The notes under the pieces were generated by a model that saw only the letters and a list, made by a program, of their open reading frames with translations, did no database searches and was not told where the DNA came from. Position numbers and translations under genes: made by a program. A DNA stretch of 64,000 bases, from contig JAWKUN010000004.1 of assembly GCA_041398565.1 (NCBI GenBank), positions 682,001 through 746,000 of the forward strand, given 5' to 3'. This document shows positions 18,379 through 27,502 of this stretch, in pieces (the stretch's first letter is position 1; every line of letters begins with the position of its first letter). The DNA is from DATGPD01 sp041398565 (lineage in GTDB: Bacteria > Planctomycetota > UBA1135 > UBA2386).

Positions 18379-19067
18379 GACCGTGGATCGGGGAAGGTGC
18401 GGGCGAACGGCAACGCCCCGTTCGTCGCAGGTTTTGCACGATCCGTGCCACGTCGGTACTGGCCCGTGTGTCGGGCCTGAAGGTGTTCGCCTTGCGTGCG
18501 GCCTCATCCGGAAACCGGACGGCGTGGGTCGCAGGCGTGCGCGGGCGAAGTGGCACCCCCGCGATCCCACGAGCAGCGAACGTGCCGGCATCCGGCTCCG
18601 CCTTCTTCCCCCACACCCGACGCAGCTCCCTGCCCGCCGAGCCGGGACGCGAACCGGCTCCTGCCTGGTCCCGTCGAGCCGCGGTCCTCTGTTCCGTGGA
18701 TGCGCTGCCACGACGTGCACCCAGGGGTCTGGGTTCGTCGAAGGCGCCCGACGACGATCTACGCAAGCACCGCGAAATGCACCCCGCTCGCTCTCGGACG
18801 CTCCTCACCGTCTTGCCGGCCGTCGTTGCCGCCGTGCTCTCGACCCAGTCCGTGCGCTCGGGCCGACCGTCGTCGTGACAGTCGTCTCTTCGCCCACCAT
18901 GGATCGACTCGTTGCGGGGTTGGGCGCAGGTCTGCGCCGGCGGAACCGCGGGCGGGACCAGCCCGAACGCGACAGAGAAGCGTCACGGGCCGGCTCGGCC
19001 CGACCTCATCGGACGGACCAGGACTTCGGACACAAGGCGGCGGCGGAGACCTGCCGAAGGTGGAGGC
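18379..19067. other. Intergenic, 689 bp, no convincing gene
   Basis: Separates the minus-strand propeller gene from a plus-strand lipoprotein. A 33-codon frame at 18777-18878 begins with a hydrophobic, signal-like stretch (TLLTVLPAVVAAVLSTQS) but has no body and may be a degraded gene start. Nothing else is recognised. Confidence 0.5.
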
Positions 19068-19541
19068 ATGGCCCGTGCCCACCCAGCCCACGCTCGCCGA
19101 TGCCTCGTGGGCGGTCTCCTGATGCTGGCCGCGAGCTGCGTGTCGACCACGTCGGCCGACCTGGAGCACCTCCGACGCGACTTGGGCATTCCGGTGAGCG
19201 CCGATGCGGTTCCCGAGGGGCATCGTCCCATCGCCGCTCTCGCGTATGCGCGCACCGGCTTCTACTTCCTCGGCTTCCTCCCGGTCGTATCCGTCGAGCT
19301 GGCCGCCGGCGTACGCAAGGTCGTCGAGCAGGCCCGGGCCCTCGGCGCCACCGGCATCGCCAACCTGCACTACGAGTACGAGCCGGCCTCGTCCTTGCGC
19401 TTCGTGGTCTTCCCGCTGCCCGATTGGTCGGCGTCGCTGCACGTGACGGCGACCGCGTACGCGCCGCTCGAGCCTGTGCACCGCCCACTGCCGCGCCCGC
19501 CGGAAACGCTCGGCGAGCCTGCGGCGCGCCCTGGCCGCTGA
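19068..19541 (+). CDS. Small lipoprotein of unknown function
   Basis: 157 residues. After a short basic N-terminus comes the hydrophobic stretch LVGGLLMLAASC, whose Cys is a good lipobox, so the protein is probably membrane-anchored. The mature part is about 130 residues with RTGFYFLGFLPVVSVELAAGVRKV and ARALGATGIANLHYEYEP. The latter faintly recalls the GA-x-G-[VI]-x-N-[LV] core of YbjQ-like (UPF0145) and TRL-type lipoproteins. That resemblance is too weak for a family call. ATG at 19068 is preceded by AAGG 7 nt upstream. An open frame extends further upstream but without signal-like residues. Confidence 0.65.
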   Translation: MARAHPAHARRCLVGGLLMLAASCVSTTSADLEHLRRDLGIPVSADAVPEGHRPIAALAYARTGFYFLGFLPVVSVELAAGVRKVVEQARALGATGIANLHYEYEPASSLRFVVFPLPDWSASLHVTATAYAPLEPVHRPLPRPPETLGEPAARPGR

Positions 19542-19775
19542 ACCGAAGGCCTCTGCGCGCCCAAAGGTCGAACGCACGGTCCGCCCAGGAGGCCTCGGCC
19601 ACACCGACCGCAATGATCTGGTGTGCTTGTCGGTGCCAGCCCGCCCCCGCCGACGGCGACGTCTTGCCGATACGCAGCGCCATCAGCGTCGGTACACTTC
19701 CATCGTGACGCCCTACCTGCGGCAAGCCGACGACACCAGCGCCATCGCCGACGACCTCCAGGCTCCACCCGAGCC

Positions 19776-20921
19776 GTGAAGTTGCACGCCCGCCCGAACC
19801 GCAGGCTCTGCCCTCTGTGTCATCCGGCGTCAGGAACCCGCCGGCGACCACCCGACGCGCTCCGAGCGATCGCTGCCCGCGCGGCTGCGCTCCTGCTGCT
19901 TGTCGTCGCACACCTGCCAGCGCAGCGGAGGCGGCCGAGCACCGGCCGTCCGCTGCCCGAGTTCGCGGCGGTCGAAGCCGCCGTGCTCGCCAGCATGGAC
20001 AAGGTCGACGCGACGGCTGCAGTGCTGGCCGTCTCTCGCGACGGCAAGCTGCTGGTGACCCGGGGCTACGGCTTCCGCGACCGCGGCAAGATCGCGCCGA
20101 CGCCCACCGACGCGCTGTTCCGCGTGGCGAGTATCACCAAGCCGTTCACGGCAGCCGCGGTGCGCGAACTGGTGCGGCAGAAGAAGCTGGCGCTCGACGT
20201 CCACGCGCTGGAGACGATCGACCCGGCGATCGTGCCGCACAAGCTCGGTGACGAGCGCGCCCGCCAGATCACCATCGCCCAGCTCCTGACACATCGAGCC
20301 GGCTGGGACCGCGCGGCCACGTTCGACCCGGTGTTCAAGCCGCGCGACGTCGGCCGCGCATTGCAGATCGACCGCGACGTGACGCCGCGCGACCTGCTCA
20401 CCTGGATGCTCGGCAAGGAGCTGCAGTTCACCCCCGGCGAGCGCGAGGCCTACTCCAACCTCGGCTACTGCATGCTCGGGCGCGTGCTCGAAGCGCGCAC
20501 CGGGCGGCGCACCTACTTCGAGGCCCTGCAAGACCTGGTGCTGCGTCCGGCTGGCCTCGACGACGTGCGCCTCGCCGCGACCGACCGCCGCGACCGGCGA
20601 GAGGTCTGGTACTCGTTCACCGAGAGCGCACCGCGGATGGAGGTGCTCGACGCCTGCGCCGGCCTGGTGGCGTCGGCGCCGGCCCTGTGCCGATTCATGG
20701 ACCGCTTCTGGCTGAGCGGCGAGCCGCGCGCCGCTGGCCAACGCCAGCAGTGGTACTTCTTCGGCAGCCTCTCGGGAACGATGGCGATGGCACGCCAGCA
20801 CATCGACGGTTGGAACGTGGCGGTACTGCTCAACCGGCGGCGCGACCACGACCACGATGCCGACGAGAAGGCACTGCAAGCGGCGGTCGACGCTGCGCTC
20901 GAAGCCCGGAGCAAGAAGTGA
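19776..20921 (+). CDS. Beta-lactamase-family serine hydrolase (class C/esterase type)
   Basis: About 381 residues. The family body starts near FAAVEAAVLASMDK. Motif 1 SxxK is in RVASITKPFTAAAVREL, motif 2 is YSN (REAYSNLGYCMLGRVLEARTG), and the motif 3 region is WYFFGSLSGTMAMA. These are the marks of the penicillin-binding-protein-like/esterase superfamily rather than a true resistance enzyme. A hydrophobic segment (ARAAALLLLVVAHLPAQ) precedes the body, so it is exported. No ATG fits: the GTG at 19776 is chosen as the nearest plausible start, and a more upstream GTG at 19623 is possible. Substrate unknown (peptide or ester). Confidence 0.82.
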   Translation: MKLHARPNRRLCPLCHPASGTRRRPPDALRAIAARAAALLLLVVAHLPAQRRRPSTGRPLPEFAAVEAAVLASMDKVDATAAVLAVSRDGKLLVTRGYGFRDRGKIAPTPTDALFRVASITKPFTAAAVRELVRQKKLALDVHALETIDPAIVPHKLGDERARQITIAQLLTHRAGWDRAATFDPVFKPRDVGRALQIDRDVTPRDLLTWMLGKELQFTPGEREAYSNLGYCMLGRVLEARTGRRTYFEALQDLVLRPAGLDDVRLAATDRRDRREVWYSFTESAPRMEVLDACAGLVASAPALCRFMDRFWLSGEPRAAGQRQQWYFFGSLSGTMAMARQHIDGWNVAVLLNRRRDHDHDADEKALQAAVDAALEARSKK

Positions 20922-20988
20922 CCGGCACACGCGTCGATCTCTCGCGGGTGGCGGCCACCGCGACCTCCTCCGGCCGTACTCTCTCGTC

Positions 20989-22470
20989 ATGAGGCCGCTT
21001 CTGCTGTCGCATCCCCTCGCACTCGCCATGGCGCTCGCGGTCTCGGCCCAAGACCTGCACCCGAGCGTGCGCGCGCTGCTGGAGCCGCACGGCATTGCCA
21101 AGTTCCCGCCGCTGCAACGCCAGGCCCTCGACGCATTCGTTCGCATCGAGGCGGCGCGGGCGCGCGGCGACCTCGCCGAGTCCGCGCGACGACTGGCCGC
21201 CCTGTGGCGCCGGCACCCGCGTGGCGGCGGCGACTGGCTGCGCTGTCCGTCCAACACCGCCGACCTCAACGTCGGCTCGCCGCCCTGCTACTACGCCCTG
21301 CGCATGCTCGACGACATCGTCGCCTGGCGGCGAGCGCGGGCCGCGCCGGATGCGGTGCCGACCCAGCCGACCACACTGGCGGTCGTGCTGGTCGGCAAGT
21401 CGGCCGGCATCGAGCCGCGCAGCTCGGCCGAACTCGAGGCGGGCGGCGGCTTGGAGGTCGAACACGCGCTGCGCGCCGAACTCCTGGCCGAGGACAGCCG
21501 GATCGTGCGCGAGTCGCTGGAGCTGTTCGCGGACTACGTCGAGGCGATCACCGGCGGGCGCGCGCCGCTGCGGCTGCGGATCGTGCCGCTGCCGGACCTA
21601 CGTGTGCGCGTCCAGACCGTGGCCAAGCCCCGCCGGCACGCCGGCCTCGCCGGACACGCGCTCGGCGACGTTTGGGCGGCGCTACCAGACGCCACGCGCG
21701 CGAACACGGACTGGTGGTGGGTCATCTATCCGTCGCACGTGCCCGAGCAGTATCCGGACTTCGTGCGCACCGAGTTCATCACCGGTGGCATGACGACCGG
21801 TCCCGACGGCGCCTCGCCGTGCTTCCTCGTCGACGACCGCTGGCTCCTGCGCAAACCTCCCCACCTCGGCCAGGGCGCGTACACCGACCTCGAGCGCCGC
21901 GCCTACCTGCCACAGTGGCTGCAGCACGAGTTCTTCCACCACCTGTTCCGCACCTGGCCGGCCTTCGGTTTGGAGAAGAGCGGCCACCAGTGGTTCGACC
22001 GCAAGACCTGGCCCGAGGACTTCGAGGGGCGCATCGAACCGGACTACTACGCCGAGGCGCTGCACAAGCGGCTGCAGACGCAGGCCGATCCGCCGCTACA
22101 CGTGGGGCTGCGCCACGCGGCACCGCCCGCCGCCGTCGTCGCCAGCGTCACGGCGGCCGACCTGGTCGGCTCGTACGTGCGCACGCCGCGCGAGAACGCT
22201 TGGCACGAAGGGCGCGTGGAAGACACCGGCGAGCGCGATGCCACCGGCCGCGAGGTGCTGCGCTGGACCAACGCGGCGGGCCGGTCCTGGCCGCTCTACT
22301 TCACGCGTGGCCGCCTGGAGCTCGAGACCGGTGCGGGCAACCCGTACGCGCACGACCCAGGTTCGCGCACCTTCCGCATGGCGTTCGCCCGCGGTGGCGA
22401 CGGCGGCTACGAGCCGCGTCTGGTCGGGCTGCGCTTCGGCAGCGAACTCTACGCGCGCCAGGCGCGCTGA
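20989..22470 (+). CDS. Exported protein with HExxH zinc-protease-like motif
   Basis: 493 residues with a signal peptide (MRPLLLSHPLALAMALAVSAQ). The ATG at 20989 directly opens it. The body does not match a family I can name. It has a short metalloprotease-like motif, QWLQHEFFHHLFRTWP, with His313-Glu314-x-x-His317 and a further HQW-x-D downstream that could supply a third ligand. A C-terminal beta region contains EVLRWTNAAGRSWPLYF and RGRLELETG. It may be an exported zinc-dependent hydrolase, but only the HExxH supports this. It follows the beta-lactamase-family gene by 67 bp on the same strand, possibly an operon. Confidence 0.75.
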   Translation: MRPLLLSHPLALAMALAVSAQDLHPSVRALLEPHGIAKFPPLQRQALDAFVRIEAARARGDLAESARRLAALWRRHPRGGGDWLRCPSNTADLNVGSPPCYYALRMLDDIVAWRRARAAPDAVPTQPTTLAVVLVGKSAGIEPRSSAELEAGGGLEVEHALRAELLAEDSRIVRESLELFADYVEAITGGRAPLRLRIVPLPDLRVRVQTVAKPRRHAGLAGHALGDVWAALPDATRANTDWWWVIYPSHVPEQYPDFVRTEFITGGMTTGPDGASPCFLVDDRWLLRKPPHLGQGAYTDLERRAYLPQWLQHEFFHHLFRTWPAFGLEKSGHQWFDRKTWPEDFEGRIEPDYYAEALHKRLQTQADPPLHVGLRHAAPPAAVVASVTAADLVGSYVRTPRENAWHEGRVEDTGERDATGREVLRWTNAAGRSWPLYFTRGRLELETGAGNPYAHDPGSRTFRMAFARGGDGGYEPRLVGLRFGSELYARQAR

Positions 22471-22572
22471 GCAAAGCGAGGCAGCGGTCTCGCCACGGTC
22501 AGCGGCGGCCTGGAACCGGTGCCCCGTCGGCGTGGCTCGACGCCAACGATTCGTCGCGTCGCCGCTTGCTAC

Positions 22573-22592
22573 ATATAACCGTCTGGTGATAT
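22573..22592. promoter_or_regulatory. Probable ArsR operator overlapping a TATAAC -10 box
   Basis: An inverted repeat reads ATATAACC, spacer GTCT, then GGTGATAT (one mismatch from the perfect GGTTATAT). It contains TATAAC at 22574-22579, a plausible -10 element, and ends one base before the first ATG of the ArsR gene. It is AT-rich in a very GC-rich background. Position and symmetry suggest autorepression by the ArsR-family product. Confidence 0.65.
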
Positions 22593-22925
22593 ATGGAAGG
22601 CATGACGAGTGCGACCGAGCAGGCCGTGTTCCGCGCCATCGCCGATCCGGCGCGCCGCGGCATCCTCGACCGCCTGGCGCGGCAGGGCGCCACGGCGGCG
22701 CTCGAACTGGGCAGAGACTTCCACGGCAGCCAGCCGGCACTCTCCAAGCACCTGCGGGTGCTGCGCACGGCCGGCCTGGTGCGCGTGCGGCGCGACGGCC
22801 GGCAGCAGCTCTACACGATCCGGCCGCAGCCTCTCGCGAGCATCGAGCGCTGGATCAGTCTGTACCGCCGGTTCTGGGAGGGCCGCCTCGACGCACTGGC
22901 ACGTCACCTCGACAAACGACCATGA
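22593..22925 (+). CDS. ArsR-family transcriptional repressor
   Basis: 110 residues, a typical winged helix-turn-helix: VFRAIADPARRGILDRLARQG, then recognition helix region GSQPALSKHLRVLRTAGLV and wing VRRDGRQQLYTI. No metal-binding CxC is seen in the DNA-binding helix, so it is of the SdpR-like, non-arsenic type that usually pairs with SRPBCC proteins. It overlaps the next gene (ATGA), forming a three-gene operon with the SRPBCC and DUF4287 genes. The start is ambiguous. The ATG at 22593 would give an almost leaderless mRNA if the TATAAC at 22574 is used, and the ATG at 22602 has GGAAGG too close to be an ideal ribosome site. Confidence 0.9.
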   Translation: MEGMTSATEQAVFRAIADPARRGILDRLARQGATAALELGRDFHGSQPALSKHLRVLRTAGLVRVRRDGRQQLYTIRPQPLASIERWISLYRRFWEGRLDALARHLDKRP

Positions 22926-23386
22926 AGGGCATCCATCTCGAACAGGTCTACCCGCACCCGATCGAACGCGTGTGGGAGGCGATCGCCACCAGCAGCGGCC
23001 TGGCCGCCTGGCTGATGCCGAACGACTTCGAGCCGCGCGTCGGCCACCGCTTCCGCTTCCGCTGGAAGAAGATCCCCGGCTGGCGCGGCATCGTCGACTG
23101 CGAGGTCACCCGCGTCGAGCCGCAGCGCTGCCTGGCGTTCACCTGGCGCGGCGAGGAGAAGCACCGGCCGACGACCGTGACGTTCACCCTGACGCCGGTG
23201 CCCGAGGGCACTCGCCTGGTGCTCGATCACGACGGCTTCGAGGGCTTCGGCGGCTGGATCAGCAAGCGCATGATGCAAGGCGGTTGGCGCAGCAAGATGC
23301 TGCAGCGGCAGTTGCCGGCGGCGCTCTCCGTGCTGGCTGCGCACGGCCTGGAGGCTCTGGTCCCTCTCACCCCTGACCCGTCATGA
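22922..23386 (+). CDS. SRPBCC/AHSA1-family protein
   Basis: 154 residues. N-terminal LEQVYPHPIERVWEAIATSSGLAAWLMPNDFEPRVGHRF is the hallmark of the AHSA1 (activator of Hsp90 ATPase C-terminal-like) branch of the START/SRPBCC fold: a ligand-binding beta-grip with a long C-terminal helix. TRVEPQRCLAFTWRG and LTPVPEGTRLVLDHDGF fit the family. In bacteria such proteins are usually encoded with an ArsR regulator, as here, and the physiological ligand is generally unknown. Translation overlaps the ArsR stop by ATGA and its own stop overlaps the next start the same way. Confidence 0.9.
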   Translation: MKGIHLEQVYPHPIERVWEAIATSSGLAAWLMPNDFEPRVGHRFRFRWKKIPGWRGIVDCEVTRVEPQRCLAFTWRGEEKHRPTTVTFTLTPVPEGTRLVLDHDGFEGFGGWISKRMMQGGWRSKMLQRQLPAALSVLAAHGLEALVPLTPDPS

Positions 23387-23592
23387 AGTCCGACTACTGG
23401 AACGTCACCGACGAACAGGTGCGCGAGAAGACCGGCAAGGGCCTGCAGGACTGGAAGCGCATCCTCGACCGCTTCGCGGCCGCCGACAAGGAGTCGGCCG
23501 ACGTGGTTGCGCACCTGCAGAACGACCACGGCGTGCCGCGCTACTGGGCGCGCACCCTGACCACGAACTACCTGAAGCAGCGCGGCGCGTAG
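23383..23592 (+). CDS. DUF4287 domain protein
   Basis: 69 residues: SDYWNVTDEQVREKTGKGL, DWKRILDRFAA and HLQNDHGVPRYWARTLTTNY are the DUF4287 signature (small helical protein, often with a C-terminal DUF5655 partner that is absent here). Function unknown. Its start overlaps the SRPBCC stop (ATGA), making it the third gene of the ArsR operon. In other genomes this family is often adjacent to AHSA1/ArsR genes, which supports the call. Confidence 0.88.
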   Translation: MKSDYWNVTDEQVREKTGKGLQDWKRILDRFAAADKESADVVAHLQNDHGVPRYWARTLTTNYLKQRGA

Positions 23593-23896
23593 CGAGCGCA
23601 GCCCCGTCGTGGAGAACCACGTGCCAGCGTCCACTTGCCGTGGGCGCACAACTCGAAGGTGGCGCCATTACCGCGTCCATCGCGAAACATGGTCGCGGAT
23701 GCGACGCCAGCTCACTCGGCGACAGCGTTGCCCGACCCGCGCCTCCCCGGCAGGGATTGCCACACGGCCTCACCACCCCGGACTCGCCTGCTCGCCCAGC
23801 GCCCCGATCCGAGTCGACATCGTGCGATTCCTGTTTTGCGCGACGGATCCGCCATTCGTCGCGCGCTCGCGCTACGGCCATTGCCTCGGAGCAGAC
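23593..23896. other. Intergenic, 304 bp, nothing recognised
   Basis: Lies between the DUF4287 gene and the next exported-protein gene on the same strand. In-frame sequence upstream of 23897 is open but has no signal-like or domain content. Confidence 0.5.
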
Positions 23897-26311
23897 ATGA
23901 ACCGACTCCTTGCACCCCTGATCGGTGCCGTCCTCGCCATCCCCTCACTCGCCCAGCAAACGAACTCGCCGCCGACCGACCCGGCAGAGCTGGGAATCGA
24001 CGCCAAGGGTGGCCCTACCGACCCTTGGGTGGCGCCGATCGAACGGCCACGCGCCCAGCCAGAGTCGGACGGTGACAAGTCCGGTGCTCAAGCTCCCCTC
24101 GCTGCCACCCGCGACCCCTTCGTCGTCCCGAACCTCGTCTTCTGGGACACACCGACTGCCGGCGAGATCTGGGCCGCCGCCGCGCCCTACAAGGTTCGCT
24201 TCGCCTCGGGCACCGCGACCTACGTCCCGTTCCTGGGCAGCGATGCCCCACGCAGCTACCCGCTGGACCTCCGCTTGGCGAGAGTCACGGTGGGCGGCCA
24301 GCCGGTTGCGCTCGCGCCCGCCCCGACACCCGAGCGGCACGGCCAGCGCGTCGTCTTCGACCATGGCTCGGTGCAAGTGTGGTACGACGTGACGAGCGAG
24401 GGCATCGAGCAGTCGTTCGCTTTCCACGATCTGCCACGCTCCGGCGAGATCGTGATCGGCATCGTCGCCGCCACGGATCTGGAGCCCGGCCCCGCCGACG
24501 AACACGTGCGGTTCGCGAATGCCAGGGGCGGTGTGACCTACGGCAAGGCCACCGCCGTGGATGCGCGTGGGCGGCGACTGACCGTGGAACGCTCGGTCCA
24601 CCATGGCCAGATCGAGATCCGCGTTCCGGACGAGTTCGTGCGCACTGCCGCTCTGCCGCTCGTCGTAGACCCGTTCGTGGGCACGTACGCAGTCGTGACC
24701 GGCAACTCGCGCACGCTTCGCGAACCCGACATCGCGGCCGGATACTCGGGTCCGATCATTGAGGGTGCCCTCGTCACTTGCGAGTTGGTCTTCTCGGCGA
24801 CCGACAGCGACGTCTACTCCTACGAGCTGGACGAGAACGGTGCAGTGATCGCCGGCAGTGTCGCGACCATCGACATCACCACGAACTCGTGGCAGGCGCC
24901 GCGAGTCGCTTCCACGCTGACGCCGGATGTGTTCGCGACCCGCTATCTCGTCGTCGCGCAGTGGAGCGCCAACGGCGCGTCGCCCTACTCCATCCGCGGG
25001 CGTACGCGCCTGGGCGGGTCGACGACCATGGGCAACCCGTTCGTCATCTCGTCGCCCGGCGTGCCGAACTCGGGCGACAAGATCCGCCCGGACGTCTCCG
25101 GCATGCGTGTGACCGGCCCGGACACGCTCTTCACGGTCGTCTGGGAGCGCGTGTACACGACCACGGACCACGACGTCCACGCCCGGCAGGTCAGCGCCGA
25201 CGTCGACCCGGTACTACGGGGCACGGGCGAGATCCTCGTCGACAACGCCGGGACCTACGAGGAGACGCCGCGCATCAGCAGGGACGTGGGCAGGTTGGAA
25301 CCGTTGGCGCGCGCGATGGTGGTCTACCGTCGCCGGACCACCTCCGGCACCGACATCCGTGGCAGACTCGTCCGTCCCGACGGCGCGATGGAGGCCGGAT
25401 TCTCGGTCGCGACCGGCGACGCGTTGCAGTCGCATCCTTGCGTGACTCAACAGACCAAGCCGGACGGCTTCGGGAACATCCTCTATCTCGTCGCGTGGCG
25501 CCAGGGATACATCACCGATGGCGGCGACACCGGTGACATCAAGGTCGCGCTCTGTCGCCATCCGGGCGCAACGGTGAGTCCGGTTCGGCTCCTGCACCAA
25601 ATCGAAGGCGGCACCCACGGCTCCTGGGACCAGGGGCAGCCGTGTGTTGCCAGCGACGGCTGCCGGTTCGTGGTGTGCTACACCGAGGACTTCCAGAACA
25701 CCGGCGACCTCGACGTCCGTGCGACCACGCTCCACGTGTTCGGGACCGCGCCCACGGCATACGACTTCGGGGTCACGGAAGGCCGCGTTCAGGTGGCCTA
25801 CCGCGGGACCGCCGAAGATCAGGGCGCTGTCTGCGCGCGGAGCTACTGGCTCTCCAGCCCGCGGACCGAGAACCGCTACTGCTTCGCGTGGGCGGACGCA
25901 AACGGCACCGCTGCGAACGAGGTGCGCGCCCGCCTGTACGACGGGTTCGCGACCGGCGGAGGAATCACACACATGCCGACTGCCTGCGGCGACCCCACCT
26001 ACTTCGGAGTCGACCCCTATAGATCCACCTTCTCGATCGGTGGAACCATCTCACTGACGGGCAACGGACGCTCCGTGCCCCTGATCGGCACCCCGATCTC
26101 GCCGCCGATCCCGATCTGCTCGCCGAGCTCGTGCCGATTGGGAGTGAACATCGTCGGTCAGTTGCCGCCGCCACTCCTCGTGACCGATGTGGCGATCCCC
26201 TGCGACCCCAATCTGATCGGCCAGTCGATCGCCCTCCAAGCGGTCCTGGCGGGCGGCCCTTGCTTCAACGCCATCTCGGTGTCCGACACAGCAGTCATCA
26301 CGTTCCGGTGA
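23897..26311 (+). CDS. Large exported protein of unknown function
   Basis: 804 residues. Signal peptide MNRLLAPLIGAVLAIPSLAQ follows the ATG at 23897. The N-terminal region (residues 40-260) contains FWDTPTAGEIWAAAAPYKVRF, QSFAFHDLPRSGEIVIGIVA and LVVDPFVG, a pattern seen in secreted planctomycete proteins. The middle has repeats of the type DVFATRYLVVAQWS..IRGR, TLFTVVWERVY..DVHARQV and YLVAWRQGY..DIKVALC, suggesting a beta-propeller of about seven blades. The C-terminus (VAIPCDPNLIGQSIALQAVL...SDTAVITFR) resembles the terminal module of the other exported proteins here. No catalytic motif was found. Confidence 0.82.
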   Translation: MNRLLAPLIGAVLAIPSLAQQTNSPPTDPAELGIDAKGGPTDPWVAPIERPRAQPESDGDKSGAQAPLAATRDPFVVPNLVFWDTPTAGEIWAAAAPYKVRFASGTATYVPFLGSDAPRSYPLDLRLARVTVGGQPVALAPAPTPERHGQRVVFDHGSVQVWYDVTSEGIEQSFAFHDLPRSGEIVIGIVAATDLEPGPADEHVRFANARGGVTYGKATAVDARGRRLTVERSVHHGQIEIRVPDEFVRTAALPLVVDPFVGTYAVVTGNSRTLREPDIAAGYSGPIIEGALVTCELVFSATDSDVYSYELDENGAVIAGSVATIDITTNSWQAPRVASTLTPDVFATRYLVVAQWSANGASPYSIRGRTRLGGSTTMGNPFVISSPGVPNSGDKIRPDVSGMRVTGPDTLFTVVWERVYTTTDHDVHARQVSADVDPVLRGTGEILVDNAGTYEETPRISRDVGRLEPLARAMVVYRRRTTSGTDIRGRLVRPDGAMEAGFSVATGDALQSHPCVTQQTKPDGFGNILYLVAWRQGYITDGGDTGDIKVALCRHPGATVSPVRLLHQIEGGTHGSWDQGQPCVASDGCRFVVCYTEDFQNTGDLDVRATTLHVFGTAPTAYDFGVTEGRVQVAYRGTAEDQGAVCARSYWLSSPRTENRYCFAWADANGTAANEVRARLYDGFATGGGITHMPTACGDPTYFGVDPYRSTFSIGGTISLTGNGRSVPLIGTPISPPIPICSPSSCRLGVNIVGQLPPPLLVTDVAIPCDPNLIGQSIALQAVLAGGPCFNAISVSDTAVITFR

Positions 26312-26354
26312 GCACGCTCCATGGCGAGTGCTCGCACGGCCACGTTCCCACGCT

Positions 26355-27083
26355 TCAGAACCGAAGACCGAGGTCGACGCCGTACACGAACTGACCGTTG
26401 TCGAAGGCGTCGTTGATGCGGTCGGAGGTCTCGAACAGGAACTGGTATTCGGCGATCACCTGCAGGAAGGCATCGTCCTTGAGGAAGAACTTGATGCCGA
26501 CCTCCGGCGCGGCAGCGAGCGACTCCTTCACCGAGTCACCGTACACCGCTCCGAGATTGACGCCGAAGAACGGGCGCACCCAGCGCGTGGGGACGACGTA
26601 GTCGACGGCGAAGCGGCTCGACCCGTTCCAGACGTCGGGCGAGCCGTTGCCCAGATCGGAGAACCAGAGGTTCTGTCGCACCGACAACTCCAAACCCTCG
26701 GTGACGTAGTAGCCGACGCTGGCAGCGAGCTGCCCGGCGCCGGTGTCGAAGCTCTCGTCATTGGACCCGGCCCCACCGAGGGTGAACTCCCAGGGCTGGT
26801 CGCGGTCGCGGCCGCGCGCCGGCTGCGCACTCGATCCCTGAACGGTCGCGGGCGACGACGCCACCACGGGCGCTGCCGTGGATCCGGCAAACGTCGCCGC
26901 GCTGGGGCTCGGGGCCGAGGTCAGAGGCACGACCGTGGGCTTGGCGACCGTCGCGGTCGAATCCGACTCGGGGCGCGGCCCTGTCAGAGAAGCTGTCAGA
27001 GGAGCATGCGTCGCGCAACCGGTCAGGGCAGTGGCGGCGGCGAAGGCCGGGGCGAGAAAGAGGCGAGATGGGAGACGATGCAT
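26355..27083 (-). CDS. Lipoprotein with outer-membrane beta-barrel-like domain
   Basis: 242 residues. Lipobox LTGC after a signal (LPSRLFLAPAFAAATALTGC). A 70-residue Thr/Ala/Pro/Ser-rich linker follows, then a 140-residue domain with alternating aromatic strands: WEFTLGGAGSNDESFDTG, SVGYYVTEGLELSVRQNL, VDYVVPTRWVRPFFGVNLGAVYG, AEYQFLFETSDRIND, ending in ...YGVDLGLRF. The terminal Phe and strand pattern are those of OmpA/OmpW-like eight-stranded barrels. Barrel-type lipoproteins of this kind are structural or of unknown role. ATG chosen at the signal peptide. Confidence 0.8.
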   Translation of the reverse strand: MHRLPSRLFLAPAFAAATALTGCATHAPLTASLTGPRPESDSTATVAKPTVVPLTSAPSPSAATFAGSTAAPVVASSPATVQGSSAQPARGRDRDQPWEFTLGGAGSNDESFDTGAGQLAASVGYYVTEGLELSVRQNLWFSDLGNGSPDVWNGSSRFAVDYVVPTRWVRPFFGVNLGAVYGDSVKESLAAAPEVGIKFFLKDDAFLQVIAEYQFLFETSDRINDAFDNGQFVYGVDLGLRF

Positions 27084-27460
27084 GATGGGATTCCGGTTCG
27101 AAAGATCTGTTTCTGGCTCGCACGCGAGCCGAGCGGTCACGCTGGAAGCACGCCCGCCATCTCCGGCCACTGGCACCATGTGACCGCGGCAGACCGCGGA
27201 CACGGCCAGCGGCCGCGCGTGACGATCGGTTCGTCGCCGACGAGCGAGCTTGCGAGTGAGACCGAGAAGCAAGCCCGATGCCACGGTCGCAGACATGCCC
27301 CAGACATGTCCGAGGGCTCGGAAGCTGGCCCCGACCGAGAAGGCGGCCAGGGTCACGGAGCAACCGCGACGAACCTGGCAGGCGCAAGGCGCCGCGAGAT
27401 CTCGGCCGCACCGACCTGCCGGAACCCGGTTCGCCGTGGCGACGCAATCGCAGCACCCAC

Positions 27461-27499
27461 GCATGGTCCAGAGGCATGGTCCGGAGGCATGGTCCGGAG
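27461..27499. repeat. 13-bp tandem repeat, three copies
   Basis: Three head-to-tail copies of GCATGGTCC[A/G]GAG, at 27461-27473, 27474-27486 and 27487-27499. Only the first differs (A for G). Non-coding context. Confidence 0.85.
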
Positions 27500-27502
27500 G
27501 TC

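Noticed and set aside
16417..18480. A 687-codon plus-strand frame over the propeller gene
   Set aside because: It mirrors the minus-strand repeat protein; low-complexity Val/Glu/Arg-rich composition, no signal or domain.
18777..18878. 33-codon frame with a hydrophobic N-terminus
   Set aside because: Too short, no domain, no clear ribosome site; may be chance.
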